DNA from: Pedobacter sp. Bi126
Lineage (GTDB): Bacteria; Bacteroidota; Bacteroidia; Sphingobacteriales; Sphingobacteriaceae
Direction: 5' to 3'
Length of the DNA: 64,000 nt
Assembly (NCBI RefSeq): GCF_918698245.1
Contig: NZ_CAKKMS010000007.1
Location: 186,001-250,000 of the forward strand
Shown: in pieces, positions 15,430 to 24,273 of the stretch
Layout: the number at the start of each line of letters is the position of its first letter
Position numbering within the stretch: position 1 is the first letter of the stretch
Notes under the pieces: model-generated
Told to the model about the DNA's origin: nothing
The model's input: only the letters and a program-made list of their open reading frames with translations
The model's database searches: none
Position numbers and translations under genes: made by a program

Positions 15430-18306
15430 ATGAGCTTAAATATCCATTACAAGGAAGATTTTCAAAATCGTCATATTGCACCAAATGAGGCAGATACAGC
15501 CGAAATGTTGCAAACTGTTGGCGTAAATTCTATTGATGAGCTGATAGAACAAACTGTTCCGACGGCAATTAGGTTAAAACAGCCTTTAAACTTGCCTGCA
15601 GCGAAATCAGAAACTGAATATCTTGGTGCTTTAAAACAAACTTCATTGTTGAATAAAGTTTTCAAAAGCTTTATCGGACAGGGTTATTATGATACCATTA
15701 CCCCGGGTGTAATTTTACGTAACGTATTCGAAAACCCAGGATGGTACACACAATATACACCATATCAGGCAGAAATTGCACAGGGCCGTTTGCAAGCTTT
15801 GTTAAATTTCCAAACGATGGTTATCGATTTAACCGGAATGGAGATTGCCAATGCATCTTTATTGGATGAAGGCACTGCTGCTGCTGAAGCGATGTTTATG
15901 CAATATAGCTTGCGTAAAAATCAGGCGGCTAAAAAGTTCTTCGTTTCGGAATTGCTTTTCCCTCAAACGATCGATATTTTAAAAACACGTGCTAATCCTT
16001 ACGGTATTGAACTTGTGATCGGAAGTCATTTAGATTTCGTAGCTGCTGAAGATTTCTTCGGTGCAATTGTTCAGTATCCTGCTGGAAACGGTGAAGTTTT
16101 CGACTACAAAGACTTTGCATCGGCATTGCACAATCAAAATATTAAATTAACGGTAGTTGCGGATATTTTAAGCTTAACCTTATTAACGCCTCCAGGCGAG
16201 TGGGGAGCTGATGTAGTGGTAGGTACTACACAACGTTTAGGTGTACCAATGGGTTTTGGTGGACCACACGCTGCATTTTTTGCAACTAAAGAAGAATATA
16301 AACGTAACATCCCTGGTCGTATTATCGGTGTAACCATTGATAGCCATGGCGATTATGCTTTACGTATGGCTTTGCAAACCCGCGAGCAGCACATCCGTAG
16401 AGATAAAGCAACATCAAACATCTGTACCGCACAGGCGCTATTGGCTATTATGGCTGGTTTTTATGCCGCTTACCACGGTCCGAAAGGATTAAAAGCTATT
16501 GCAGAACGTACACACGGTTTGGCCATCAGCTTAGCATCTACTTTAAAAGGCTTAGGCTTTGAGCAGTTAAATTCTGCTTATTTCGATACCATCCGTTTCG
16601 ATTTAGGCGATTTAAAGGGCGGTATCCATTCAGGATGTATCGATAACGAAATCAACTTAAATTATGTTGGTAACGTTGTAACTATTTCGTTCGACGAGAC
16701 CAGCACTTTCGAAGATGTAGCTTTAATTGCTAAAATCTTTGCTAAAGTTAAAGCTATTGCAGCCGATCAGGTTGAAGTGGTAGAAAATGTGGAAACGGTT
16801 ATCCCTGCTTCATTACAACGTACTTCAGCTTATTTAACACACCCAATCTTTAATGCACACCATTCAGAACATGAAATGTTGCGTTATATCAAATCATTAG
16901 AAGCAAAAGATTTATCGCTTTGCCACTCGATGATTGCTCTGGGTAGCTGTACCATGAAATTAAACGCTACGGCCGAGATGATTCCGGTTACCTGGTCTCA
17001 CTTTGGCCGTATCCACCCGTTTGCACCTGCCGATCAGGTATTGGGTTACTATTCGGTTTTTAATGAACTGGATAAATGGTTAAGTGAAATTACCGGTTTT
17101 GCCGCAATGAGTTTACAGCCAAACGCTGGTGCTCAGGGCGAATATGCAGGTTTAATGGTTATCCGCGCTTATCACCACGATAGAGGCGATTTCCACCGTA
17201 ACGTAGCGTTAATTCCTGCTTCGGCACACGGAACAAACCCTGCTTCTGCTGCAATGGCCGATATGAAAATTGTTGTAGTAAAATCTTTAGAAAACGGTAA
17301 CATCGATGTTGAAGATTTAAAAGCAAAAGCAGAATTACACAAAGACAACCTATCGTGTTTGATGGTAACTTATCCATCTACTCACGGTGTGTTCGAAGAA
17401 AGCATTATTGAAATCTGCGAAACCATTCACGCTAATGGCGGACAGGTATATATGGATGGTGCAAACATGAACGCACAGGTTGGTTTAACAAGTCCGGCCA
17501 ATATCGGTGCCGATGTTTGTCACTTAAACTTACACAAAACTTTCTGTATTCCTCACGGTGGTGGCGGTCCTGGTATGGGCCCAATTGGTGTGGCGAAACA
17601 CCTGGTTCCTTATCTTCCAGGTCATGCCGTGGTTGATATCGATAAAGGAAAATCTATTTCGGCTGTTTCATCTGCACCATGGGGTTCGGCTTCGATCCTG
17701 ATTATCTCACATGCTTATATTGCCATGATGGGAGCTAAAGGATTAACCAACGCTACCAAATATGCTATTTTAAACGCAAACTATATGAAAGCGCGTTTAG
17801 AGCAACACTACCCTGTACTTTATTCAGGCGCTCAGGGCCGTTGTGCACACGAGATGATTTTAGATTGCCGTTCGTTCAAAGCTTTCGGAATCGAAGTGAC
17901 CGATATTGCAAAACGTTTAATGGATTATGGTTTCCACGCACCAACAGTTTCTTTCCCGGTTGCAGGAACTTTAATGGTTGAGCCAACTGAATCGGAGCCT
18001 AAACATGAGTTAGACCGTTTCTGTGATGCCTTAATCGCAATTAAAAACGAAATTACCGCTGTAGAAAACGGCACTTTAGATAAAGTTGATAACCCATTAA
18101 AAAATGCGCCTCATACGGTTTCGGTAATTACTGCTAACGAGTGGGATCATGCTTATAGCCGTCAAACAGCTGCGTTTCCACTTCCTTATGTGTTAGAACG
18201 CAAGTTTTGGCCATCAGTTGGTCGTGTTAACGATAGCCATGGTGATAGGGCATTAATCTGTGCTTGTCCGCCGATTGAGAGTTATTTAGAAGAGATCGTT
18301 CCTTAG
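15430..18306 (+). CDS. gcvP: Glycine dehydrogenase (decarboxylating), P protein
   Basis: GcvP is the PLP-dependent decarboxylase of the glycine cleavage system; it transfers the aminomethyl group to lipoylated GcvH. The 958-residue protein is the fused single-chain form, with N-terminal (alpha-like) and C-terminal (beta-like) halves. The PLP lysine lies in NLHKTFCIPHGGGG (Lys703), with the glycine-rich GGGGPGMGPIG loop after it. The start MSLNIHYKEDFQNRHIAPNE agrees with the family N-terminus. gcvT and gcvH are not nearby, as is common in this phylum. Confidence 0.98.
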   Translation: MSLNIHYKEDFQNRHIAPNEADTAEMLQTVGVNSIDELIEQTVPTAIRLKQPLNLPAAKSETEYLGALKQTSLLNKVFKSFIGQGYYDTITPGVILRNVFENPGWYTQYTPYQAEIAQGRLQALLNFQTMVIDLTGMEIANASLLDEGTAAAEAMFMQYSLRKNQAAKKFFVSELLFPQTIDILKTRANPYGIELVIGSHLDFVAAEDFFGAIVQYPAGNGEVFDYKDFASALHNQNIKLTVVADILSLTLLTPPGEWGADVVVGTTQRLGVPMGFGGPHAAFFATKEEYKRNIPGRIIGVTIDSHGDYALRMALQTREQHIRRDKATSNICTAQALLAIMAGFYAAYHGPKGLKAIAERTHGLAISLASTLKGLGFEQLNSAYFDTIRFDLGDLKGGIHSGCIDNEINLNYVGNVVTISFDETSTFEDVALIAKIFAKVKAIAADQVEVVENVETVIPASLQRTSAYLTHPIFNAHHSEHEMLRYIKSLEAKDLSLCHSMIALGSCTMKLNATAEMIPVTWSHFGRIHPFAPADQVLGYYSVFNELDKWLSEITGFAAMSLQPNAGAQGEYAGLMVIRAYHHDRGDFHRNVALIPASAHGTNPASAAMADMKIVVVKSLENGNIDVEDLKAKAELHKDNLSCLMVTYPSTHGVFEESIIEICETIHANGGQVYMDGANMNAQVGLTSPANIGADVCHLNLHKTFCIPHGGGGPGMGPIGVAKHLVPYLPGHAVVDIDKGKSISAVSSAPWGSASILIISHAYIAMMGAKGLTNATKYAILNANYMKARLEQHYPVLYSGAQGRCAHEMILDCRSFKAFGIEVTDIAKRLMDYGFHAPTVSFPVAGTLMVEPTESEPKHELDRFCDALIAIKNEITAVENGTLDKVDNPLKNAPHTVSVITANEWDHAYSRQTAAFPLPYVLERKFWPSVGRVNDSHGDRALICACPPIESYLEEIVP

Positions 18307-18481
18307 TAAGGTAGAGGGCGTGAAGGTAGAGGGTTTAAGGTTTTCCTTTCCATCCCTTAATTACTCCCGATCGTCATTGCGAGGAAGTGCGACGAAGCAA
18401 TCTATTTAGATAAATTATCAAACGCCTAGGTTCGTGTCCTCACGAACATATTCATCTGCAAGTTTTATAAATTCATTTTAT
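18307..18481. repeat. Intergenic REP-like element GTCATTGCGAGG...GACGAAGCAATC
   Basis: CGTCATTGCGAGGAAGTGCG then ACGAAGCAATC (18372-18400) is an element widespread in bacterial genomes; a second, variant copy is at 18581-18612. GTTCGTGTCCTCACGAAC (18430-18447) is a separate 7-bp-stem hairpin. No gene is seen. Confidence 0.65.
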
Positions 18482-18663
18482 AAGGCTTGCAGATTTTTTT
18501 TGAAAACGAATGTCACTTTTCCATCGGAAGCGGCAGTCCTGCCATTCGCTTCAATCTTTTTGTGGTTTCTGCTCTTGTTATCGTCATTGCGAGGAGAAAC
18601 GACGCGACAATCTTTAAAGACGGAGGAAAAACAAAAAGGATTTTCGCTACTGTCAGGTTTATA
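18482..18663 (-). repeat. Dispersed repeat R1, inverted copy d, interrupted by a REP-like element
   Basis: Read on the minus strand it gives AAACCTGACAGTAGCGAAAA then CAAAAAGATTGAAGCGAATG, in R1 order. The GTCATTGCGAGG-type element at 18581-18612 sits inside it, suggesting that one repeat inserted into another. Overlapping apparent reading frames are spurious. Confidence 0.7.
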
Positions 18664-18725
18664 AAGGAGGGTACTGGGTGGGAAACCAATTCAGAGCGAG
18701 TGGTATTTAACTTAGTGGGTGCAAT

Positions 18726-18851
18726 AATATAAATCGCGGGTAAGTTAATATAAATCACGGGTGGGCTAATATAAATCGCGGGTGCGTTATTGTAAAAAGC
18801 GGATGCATTAATATAAAAGCCAAACGCAGTAATATAAAAAGCGGGTGCCTT
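18726..18851. repeat. Six-copy 21-bp tandem repeat
   Basis: Six contiguous 21-bp units start at 18726, 18747, 18768, 18789, 18810 and 18831, with consensus near AATATAAATCGCGGGTGCGTT; a weaker unit precedes them. The array ends 9 bases from the stop of the eCIS-core pseudogene. Units differ at several positions, so this is an old array. In-frame codon translation gives no stable peptide repeat. Confidence 0.9.
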
Positions 18852-18860
18852 ATTTATAAT

Positions 18861-19176
18861 TTAAAGACCAGCTGCTTTTGATCCCATTTCATCGGCTTCT
18901 TTTTCTAAACCAGGATCGTCGTTAATTGTTATATCGGAATTTAATTGTGTTGTTGGTTTAACTCTACCTTGTTTTTGCTGTACCACATGCCATGCCTCAT
19001 GCGGTAAATGCGCTTCTTCATTAGCAGCTAAATGAACATTAGTACCATTCGCATAGGACAAAGCGTTTAATTGTGCAGGTATCCGAATTCAAATGTACCG
19101 CCACTCCATCCATCGAAATGCCCGAAAGTGATTCAATGCCATTTTTTAAATTATCGGGTAAATTTTTCTTTGCCAT
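18861..19176 (-). pseudogene. Frameshifted eCIS-core (DUF4157-like) protein
   Basis: On the minus strand, an ATG at 19176 opens MAKKNLPDNLKNGIESLSGI and runs through SMDGVAVHLNSD, then goes out of frame. Shifting by one base at 19080 restores PAQLNALSYANGTNVHLA and continues through LPHEAWHVVQQKQG to the stop at 18861. HEAWHVVQQ is the hallmark metalloprotease-like motif of the eCIS core/DUF4157 domain. The 316-bp length is one base over a multiple of three, consistent with loss of two bases of a lysine codon. Intact homologues are about 105 residues by inference. It is either a genuine pseudogene or a sequencing error. Confidence 0.8.
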
Positions 19177-19370
19177 GGTATAAATTAATTAGCGTAAGGT
19201 AATTAATAATATAAGTATTAATTATTTAGCAGCAATTTAAATTGCTCAATCATTTGTTAAGCTGATCTCGCAATAGCTTTTAATCCGGGGTAAATAATCG
19301 TTTTGTATAGGCTTATGCAGTGTAACCACAAAAGAAATCCCTGCGTCTAAGAACCTAAACAAAATATACA

Positions 19371-20441
19371 ATGAAGATCTTTTTTAAACTCACAGTAATA
19401 TTCGTCCTGGCAGCTACTTCGGTGCTTGCGCAAAATCCAGAACCTAAAATAGACAGTTTGCTCAATAATTTGTTTAAAGATAAAAATGGGCCGGGGGGTG
19501 TTTTTATGATAGCAAAAGGCGGGGTGCCAATTTATCGGAAAGCCTTTGGAAAGGCCAATTTGGAACTTAATTTTGATATGACACCTGAAAATGTATTTCA
19601 GCTAGGTTCTTTAACCAAGCAATTTACAGCGGTAGCAATTTTACTTTTAGAAGCACAGGGGAAATTAAATACAGCGGATCCTATTGCTAAATATATTCCA
19701 GACTACCCTTTTGGTGATGAAATTACCATTCATCATTTGTTAACACATACTTCTGGTATAGCTGATTTTACAAAGATGAAATCGCTCCCACAAATTGCTC
19801 ATCAGGATTTGACTCCAAAACAAGTGGTCGATTTCTTTAAGAATGAACCAAGAACCGCTAAACCAGGAGAGAAATTTGAATATAATAATGCTGGATATGT
19901 AATTCTAGGTTATGTTATTGAGCTGGTTTCCGGACTTTCTTACGAAAATTTCATCACCAAAAATATATTTGAAAAAGCAGGTATGAGTAGTTCGCGCTAT
20001 GCCAGCGATATTGCCATTATAAAGCACCGGGCTTATGGTTATCAAAAAAAAGAGTTCGGATACCAAAATAAAAAGAATATCAGTTTTAATATTCCTTTTT
20101 CTGCGGGTTCACTAATGTCTACAGTTGATGATATGCTAAAATGGCAAAATGCGCTAAACCAAAATTTAATTCTCAATGCTGCTGTTCTTAATAAAGCCTT
20201 TAAAAAATATAAATTAATTAATGGCGATAATATTGACTACGGTTATGGCTGGCATTTAAAAGAAATTAACGGAATTGCAGTAAGGGAGCATGGTGGGAGT
20301 ATTTTTGGATTTAAAACCATGAGTGTTTACTTTCCTAAAGAAGATATTTTAGCAATTGGATTAAGTAATTGCGATTGTAATTCTCCAACGCAAGTTACCA
20401 GAGATATCGCATTTTTAGCTTTGGGGGTACATAAAGAATAA
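19371..20441 (+). CDS. Serine hydrolase of the class C beta-lactamase family
   Basis: A 356-residue exported protein with a signal peptide ending near LAQ (residue 21). It has the three penicillin-binding-fold motifs: SLTK (Ser80 nucleophile, Lys83), YNN (Tyr171) and HGG (His307) in place of KTG. HGG-type members are usually esterases, peptidases or D-amino-acid hydrolases rather than true beta-lactamases, so antibiotic resistance is not inferred. The HLLTHTSGI segment before the second motif is typical. It appears monocistronic. Confidence 0.93.
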   Translation: MKIFFKLTVIFVLAATSVLAQNPEPKIDSLLNNLFKDKNGPGGVFMIAKGGVPIYRKAFGKANLELNFDMTPENVFQLGSLTKQFTAVAILLLEAQGKLNTADPIAKYIPDYPFGDEITIHHLLTHTSGIADFTKMKSLPQIAHQDLTPKQVVDFFKNEPRTAKPGEKFEYNNAGYVILGYVIELVSGLSYENFITKNIFEKAGMSSSRYASDIAIIKHRAYGYQKKEFGYQNKKNISFNIPFSAGSLMSTVDDMLKWQNALNQNLILNAAVLNKAFKKYKLINGDNIDYGYGWHLKEINGIAVREHGGSIFGFKTMSVYFPKEDILAIGLSNCDCNSPTQVTRDIAFLALGVHKE

Positions 20442-20558
20442 AAAAAAAACAGATTAAACCATTGCTATAATTCTGTAGTCAATAGAATGATTTTAAATAA
20501 ATCCGATTATTTTTGAAAAAGTTAACATAGGTCAATAACAAGAGATCGGGAGTTAATC

Positions 20559-20566
20559 TATATTTG
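20559..20566 (+). promoter_or_regulatory. -7 element TATATTTG of the YceI gene
   Basis: A full match to TAnnTTTG, 24 bases before the ATG at 20591. It overlaps the alternative in-frame start at 20564 and therefore excludes it. Confidence 0.6.
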
Positions 20567-20590
20567 TATCAAATTATAAAAAACCAGAAA

Positions 20591-21178
20591 ATGAAATTAA
20601 AAATTAGCTCAATTTTTTTATTAGTGGCAGTTGTAGCATTGTCAGCTTTTAAAAACCCTACTAAACCAGTAACTTATACTGTAGATGCAGCAAAATCAAC
20701 CATTACTTGGGTTGGTAAAAAAGTAACAGGTTCTCACAACGGAACTGTAGCTTTACAATCAGGTACCTTAGCCGTTAACGGTAAAAATGTAACTGGTGGT
20801 ACATTTGTAATTGATATGGCTTCAATTAAAGATGCTGATGGAAGTGCTAAATTAGAAGGTCACTTAAAAGCAGACGATTTTTTCGGTACAGCTAAATTCC
20901 CAACTTCAACTTTCGTAATTACTAAAGTTGCTGGTTCAGGAGCAAACGTAACGGTATCAGGTAATTTAACCATCAAAGGTATTACTAAACCATTAAGCTT
21001 CCCTGCAACTGTAACGGTTAATGCAGATGGTACAGCTTCGGCTTTAGCAGGTAAAATCGTTGTTGATAGAACTAAATATGACATCAAATACGGTTCTAAA
21101 TCATTCTTCGATAGCATTGGCGACAAAGCAATTGATGATAACTTTGAATTAGCTGTTAAATTGGTAGCTAAAAAATAA
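20591..21178 (+). CDS. YceI family periplasmic protein
   Basis: The 195-residue protein has a signal peptide and a YceI lipocalin-like beta barrel: YTVDAAKSTITWVGKKVTGS at the start, then LEGHLKADDFFGTAKFPTST and GNLTIKGITKPLSFP. YceI proteins bind polyisoprenoid or long-chain amphiphiles in the periplasm. Codon usage is strongly biased to A/T-ending and GGT codons, suggesting high expression. A strong terminator follows at 21201, so it is monocistronic. Its ligand could be an isoprenoid such as the carotenoids made elsewhere in this window, but nothing links them. Confidence 0.95.
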   Translation: MKLKISSIFLLVAVVALSAFKNPTKPVTYTVDAAKSTITWVGKKVTGSHNGTVALQSGTLAVNGKNVTGGTFVIDMASIKDADGSAKLEGHLKADDFFGTAKFPTSTFVITKVAGSGANVTVSGNLTIKGITKPLSFPATVTVNADGTASALAGKIVVDRTKYDIKYGSKSFFDSIGDKAIDDNFELAVKLVAKK

Positions 21179-21200
21179 TTATTTCCGTCTCGGAAAAATT

Positions 21201-21231
21201 AAAGCTCAGGCATTAGTCTGGGCTTTTTTTT
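21201..21231 (+). terminator. Rho-independent terminator of the YceI gene
   Basis: AAAGCTCAG and CTGGGCTTT form a 9-bp stem (one G-T pair) around an 8-base loop, followed by a run of T residues. Confidence 0.85.
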
Positions 21232-21248
21232 GTGGATTATATTTTTAG

Positions 21249-21962
21249 CCACGGAAACACAGAAGGCACGGAAAATAAAGAGTGCTAAGGTTTTACCACC
21301 GAGTACACTGAGTTTAACACAGAGGAACACTGAGCTATTCAGAATTCTAAGTATGCACCCAACTCTGTGTACTTTGTGCCTTTCTCCGCGGCCTTTGTGG
21401 TAAAAAAGACTCTATTTTGTTTAACCGCAAATAGTGCTAAGTTTGACGCGAAGGGGGCACGAAGTTTTTACCACCGAGGCCACGGAGTTTTACACAGAGG
21501 AACACAGTGTTTTAAGTATAGATATGTGCCCAGCTCTGTGTACTTTGTGCCTTTCTCTGTGGCCTTTGTGGTAAAAAAGATTCTATTTTGTTTAACCGCA
21601 AAGAGCGCTAAGTTTGACGCGAAGGAGCATGAAGTTTTTACCACCGAGTGCACGGAGTTTTACACAGAGGAATACGGAGATTATGTAGCTATAAGTACCC
21701 ATCTCTGTGTACTTTGTGTCTTTCTCCGTGGCTTTTGTGGTAAAAAAGATGATATTTTTGTTTAATCGCAAAGAGCGCTAAGCTTGACGTGAAGGGGGAC
21801 TAAGTTTTTACCACGAGTGGATTGAGTTTACACAAAGATTCTATAGCTATAAGCACCCAGCTCTGTGCACTTTGTGCCTTTCTTTGTGACCTCTGTGGTA
21901 AAAAAAGGAACTCTGCGTGCTTTGCGTTTCTTCTTTGTGTCCTTTGCGGTAAAAAACGCGTG
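21249..21962. repeat. Tandem array of ~170-bp R2-type repeats
   Basis: Units begin at about 21291, 21465, 21635 and 21805, each opening with TTTTTACCACCGAG or a near variant and containing CTCTGTGTACTTTGTG..TT, GTGGTAAAAAAGA and TTTAACCGCAAA. Periods are about 174, 170 and 170 bp; the fourth unit is diverged and shorter. The sequence is the same class as the 9368 array but clearly a separate expansion. A 132-codon frame on the plus strand exists only because the unit length leaves a frame open; it is not a gene. Confidence 0.9.
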
Positions 21963-21965
21963 GGC

Positions 21966-22733
21966 TTATCTAATCCTAAATCCGCCTTCAACAGCATCAA
22001 CAAAACCAGTTGCTGTGCTTTTGCCATGATAGAACAAACACTCCCAGTTTTCTTCAGCTGCTCTTTTACCAAACTCCTTGCGTAATTCCATTGCCTTACG
22101 GCCATCAAAATCGTATTTGGCAATAAAGTTTTTAACCAGTTCTTCAGGTTCAGGCAGTACATCGCCACCAAAAAATATCTTTTGCTTCCCTTCTGTTAAA
22201 AGGAAAACCTGGTGGTTTGGACAGTGTGCACCTGTAAATTCGAATGCAATGGTTTCATCCAATGCGCCATCGCCCTCTACAAATTTTAATTGTGCATTGC
22301 GTTGTACAAAATCGAAAATATCGGTGTGGTAAGAAGATGAAGTGCTGCTAAATGCCGTTTCCCACTCGCCACGGTTAATTACATATTCAGCATCAGGGAA
22401 ACTCAGTTCAACTCTATCATTGCTCTGTTTGTGGATCATGCCTCCAGAATGGTCGTAGTGTAAGTGCGACATTAACACCTTAGTTACGTCAGTAGGGTCG
22501 AAACCAGCATTACGGATGTTTTTGTGCAAAATAAGCTCGCCATGGTCATCACTAAATCCTAAACCCGTATCAAAAAGTACAAGGTCGTTTTTCAGCTCAA
22601 CCAAAAAAGGCTGAACATTAATGAATAGCGATGCGGGTCTGTCTTTAAAATGATGTATGGCGGGGTCGAAAGGAACAAATTTCTTTGTTGCATCAACAGA
22701 ATAGGTGCCTTCGAATAGGGTGTGAACTTGCAA
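21966..22733 (-). CDS. Metallo-beta-lactamase-fold hydrolase
   Basis: This 255-residue protein has the MBL zinc motif SHLHYDHSGGM (HxHxDH), a downstream AHCPNHQVFLL histidine and FFGGDVLPEP aspartate. It has no signal peptide and resembles quorum-quenching-lactonase or glyoxalase II-like members; substrate is unknown. No ATG fits: the start is TTG at 22733 (Met-Gln-Val-His). A perfect -7 element (TACCTTTG, minus strand 22764-22757) lies 23 bases upstream, and homologues begin near the same residue, both supporting TTG. Confidence 0.88.
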   Translation of the reverse strand: MQVHTLFEGTYSVDATKKFVPFDPAIHHFKDRPASLFINVQPFLVELKNDLVLFDTGLGFSDDHGELILHKNIRNAGFDPTDVTKVLMSHLHYDHSGGMIHKQSNDRVELSFPDAEYVINRGEWETAFSSTSSSYHTDIFDFVQRNAQLKFVEGDGALDETIAFEFTGAHCPNHQVFLLTEGKQKIFFGGDVLPEPEELVKNFIAKYDFDGRKAMELRKEFGKRAAEENWECLFYHGKSTATGFVDAVEGGFRIR

Positions 22734-22756
22734 AATGTAGATCTTTAATGTTTCTA

Positions 22757-22764
22757 CAAAGGTA
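22757..22764 (-). promoter_or_regulatory. -7 element TACCTTTG of the MBL hydrolase gene
   Basis: A perfect TAnnTTTG on the minus strand; it leaves a short leader before the TTG start at 22733 and no room for an upstream start. Confidence 0.55.
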
Positions 22765-22845
22765 ACAATCTAAACTTGAGTATTTGTTTTGGTAAAAGCT
22801 TGGATACTTCCTTTTTTTGTAAAATATGATGCTTAAATTTCAGGC

Positions 22846-24171
22846 ATGAATCTCCGAATCTTAATTTTTCTGTTGGCTTGTAGTTTTTCGATACAGCTAA
22901 AAGCACAGCAAAAACCAAACGTAATTATTGTATTGGCTGATGATATGGGTTATGCTGACATTTCGTGTTATGGAAGTCCGCTGATCAAAACACCATTTTT
23001 GGATGGAATGGCTGCGAAAGGAGTAAAAGCAACCAATTTCGTTACCACCTCACCAACCTGTACACCGTCGAGGGCATCGTTGCTCACCGGAAGATACTGT
23101 AGCAGGATGGATTTACCATGGCCGATTGGTCCGGGCGATAAACGTGGCATACCTGAAGATGAAATTACCATTGCACAGATGCTTAAACAATCAGGTTATG
23201 CTACCGCGTTAGTGGGCAAATGGCATTTGGGCGATCATGGTATTTCGTTACCAAATAAAAAGGGTTTTGATGAGTTTTATGGCCTTTTATACAGCCACGA
23301 CTATAGAGCACCTTATGTTAAAACCGATACAACGATCAAGATATTTAGAAATACCAAACCAGAAATCTATAAACCGCAGGATAGCATTTTAACGAGTTCT
23401 TACACCCGCGAATCGATCAAATTCATTAAACAAAGTGTTACAGCTAAGAAACCATTTTTTCTTTATCTGGCGCAAAATATGCCACATTTGCCTGTTGCTT
23501 TTGCGGCACAAAAAAGTAGAAAAACACCTTCTGCCGGTGGTGAACTTGGCGATGTGATCGAAGATATGGACGCCGGTTTAGCTGCAATCTGGAAACAGGT
23601 GGTCGCTTCCGGACAGGCAGACAATACCATTTTTATCTTCACCAGCGATAATGGTCCGTGGATAAATGCACCACAGCGCATGTATGAGGATGGTTATACC
23701 AAATTTTACCATGTTGGCTCCGCAGGAATTTTTAGGGGTTCGAAAGGGATCTCTTACGAAGGCGGTCACCGTGTTCCATTTATTGTGTACTGGAAAGGCC
23801 ATACCCTTAACAATTCTCAGTTAACCAAGCCCATTTCAAATCTGGATGTTTTTCCTACACTGGCCGAATGGACTAAAAGTAAATTACCTCAAAAAGTGTA
23901 TGACGGGGAATCTATTTCAGCCTTGCTAACCAGTAAAAACAACACTAAACCTCACCGCCCGATTTATTACCACAATTATGTTTTAGAAGGCGTAAAAGAT
24001 GGCGATTGGAAGTTGAGGATTACCAAAAAAGACAATAAAGAACTTATCGAACTTTACAATTTATCGTGGGATCCGGCAGAACGGGTGAATTTAATTGATG
24101 ATGCAAAATATGCCGATCGGAAAGCGCATTTGATGAAGCTTTACGAGGCCTATCCCGGAAATTCCAAGTAA
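22846..24171 (+). CDS. Secreted sulfatase (arylsulfatase family, S1)
   Basis: The 441-residue protein carries a signal peptide (cleavage near residue 20) and the sulfatase signature CTPSRASLLTGRY; Cys72 is the residue converted to formylglycine. Metal ligands Asp32-Asp33 are in LADDMGYAD, and the later TSDNGPW holds the second ligand pair. It should remove sulfate groups from host or algal glycans or small esters. The anaerobic sulfatase-maturing enzyme needed for Cys-type activation is not in this window. No SusC/SusD or other polysaccharide-utilisation genes are adjacent. Confidence 0.95.
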   Translation: MNLRILIFLLACSFSIQLKAQQKPNVIIVLADDMGYADISCYGSPLIKTPFLDGMAAKGVKATNFVTTSPTCTPSRASLLTGRYCSRMDLPWPIGPGDKRGIPEDEITIAQMLKQSGYATALVGKWHLGDHGISLPNKKGFDEFYGLLYSHDYRAPYVKTDTTIKIFRNTKPEIYKPQDSILTSSYTRESIKFIKQSVTAKKPFFLYLAQNMPHLPVAFAAQKSRKTPSAGGELGDVIEDMDAGLAAIWKQVVASGQADNTIFIFTSDNGPWINAPQRMYEDGYTKFYHVGSAGIFRGSKGISYEGGHRVPFIVYWKGHTLNNSQLTKPISNLDVFPTLAEWTKSKLPQKVYDGESISALLTSKNNTKPHRPIYYHNYVLEGVKDGDWKLRITKKDNKELIELYNLSWDPAERVNLIDDAKYADRKAHLMKLYEAYPGNSK

Positions 24172-24273
24172 AATTTAACTTTTTGTTTTTAAAGGTTTTG
24201 TTCGACAACCCATTAGATAGTGCCTCCATCATATCCAATTAAAATGTATATTTACTGTTCGGAGACAGAATAA

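Noticed and set aside
18434..18732. Overlapping frames of 76-81 codons on both strands
   Set aside because: They lie in the inverted R1 copy and the nested GTCATTGCGAGG element; no recognisable protein and multiple competing frames.
18726..18851. CRISPR or peptide-coding repeat
   Set aside because: 21-bp units have no spacers, and translation in all frames gives no consistent peptide.
19371..20441. Antibiotic-resistance beta-lactamase
   Set aside because: The third motif is HGG rather than KTG, as in esterase or peptidase members of the family; resistance is not supported.
21367..21765. 132-codon plus-strand frame that could be taken for a protein with internal repeats
   Set aside because: It runs through the ~170-bp R2 tandem array; its repeats are those of the DNA, it has no promoter, and parts of the array are not in frame.
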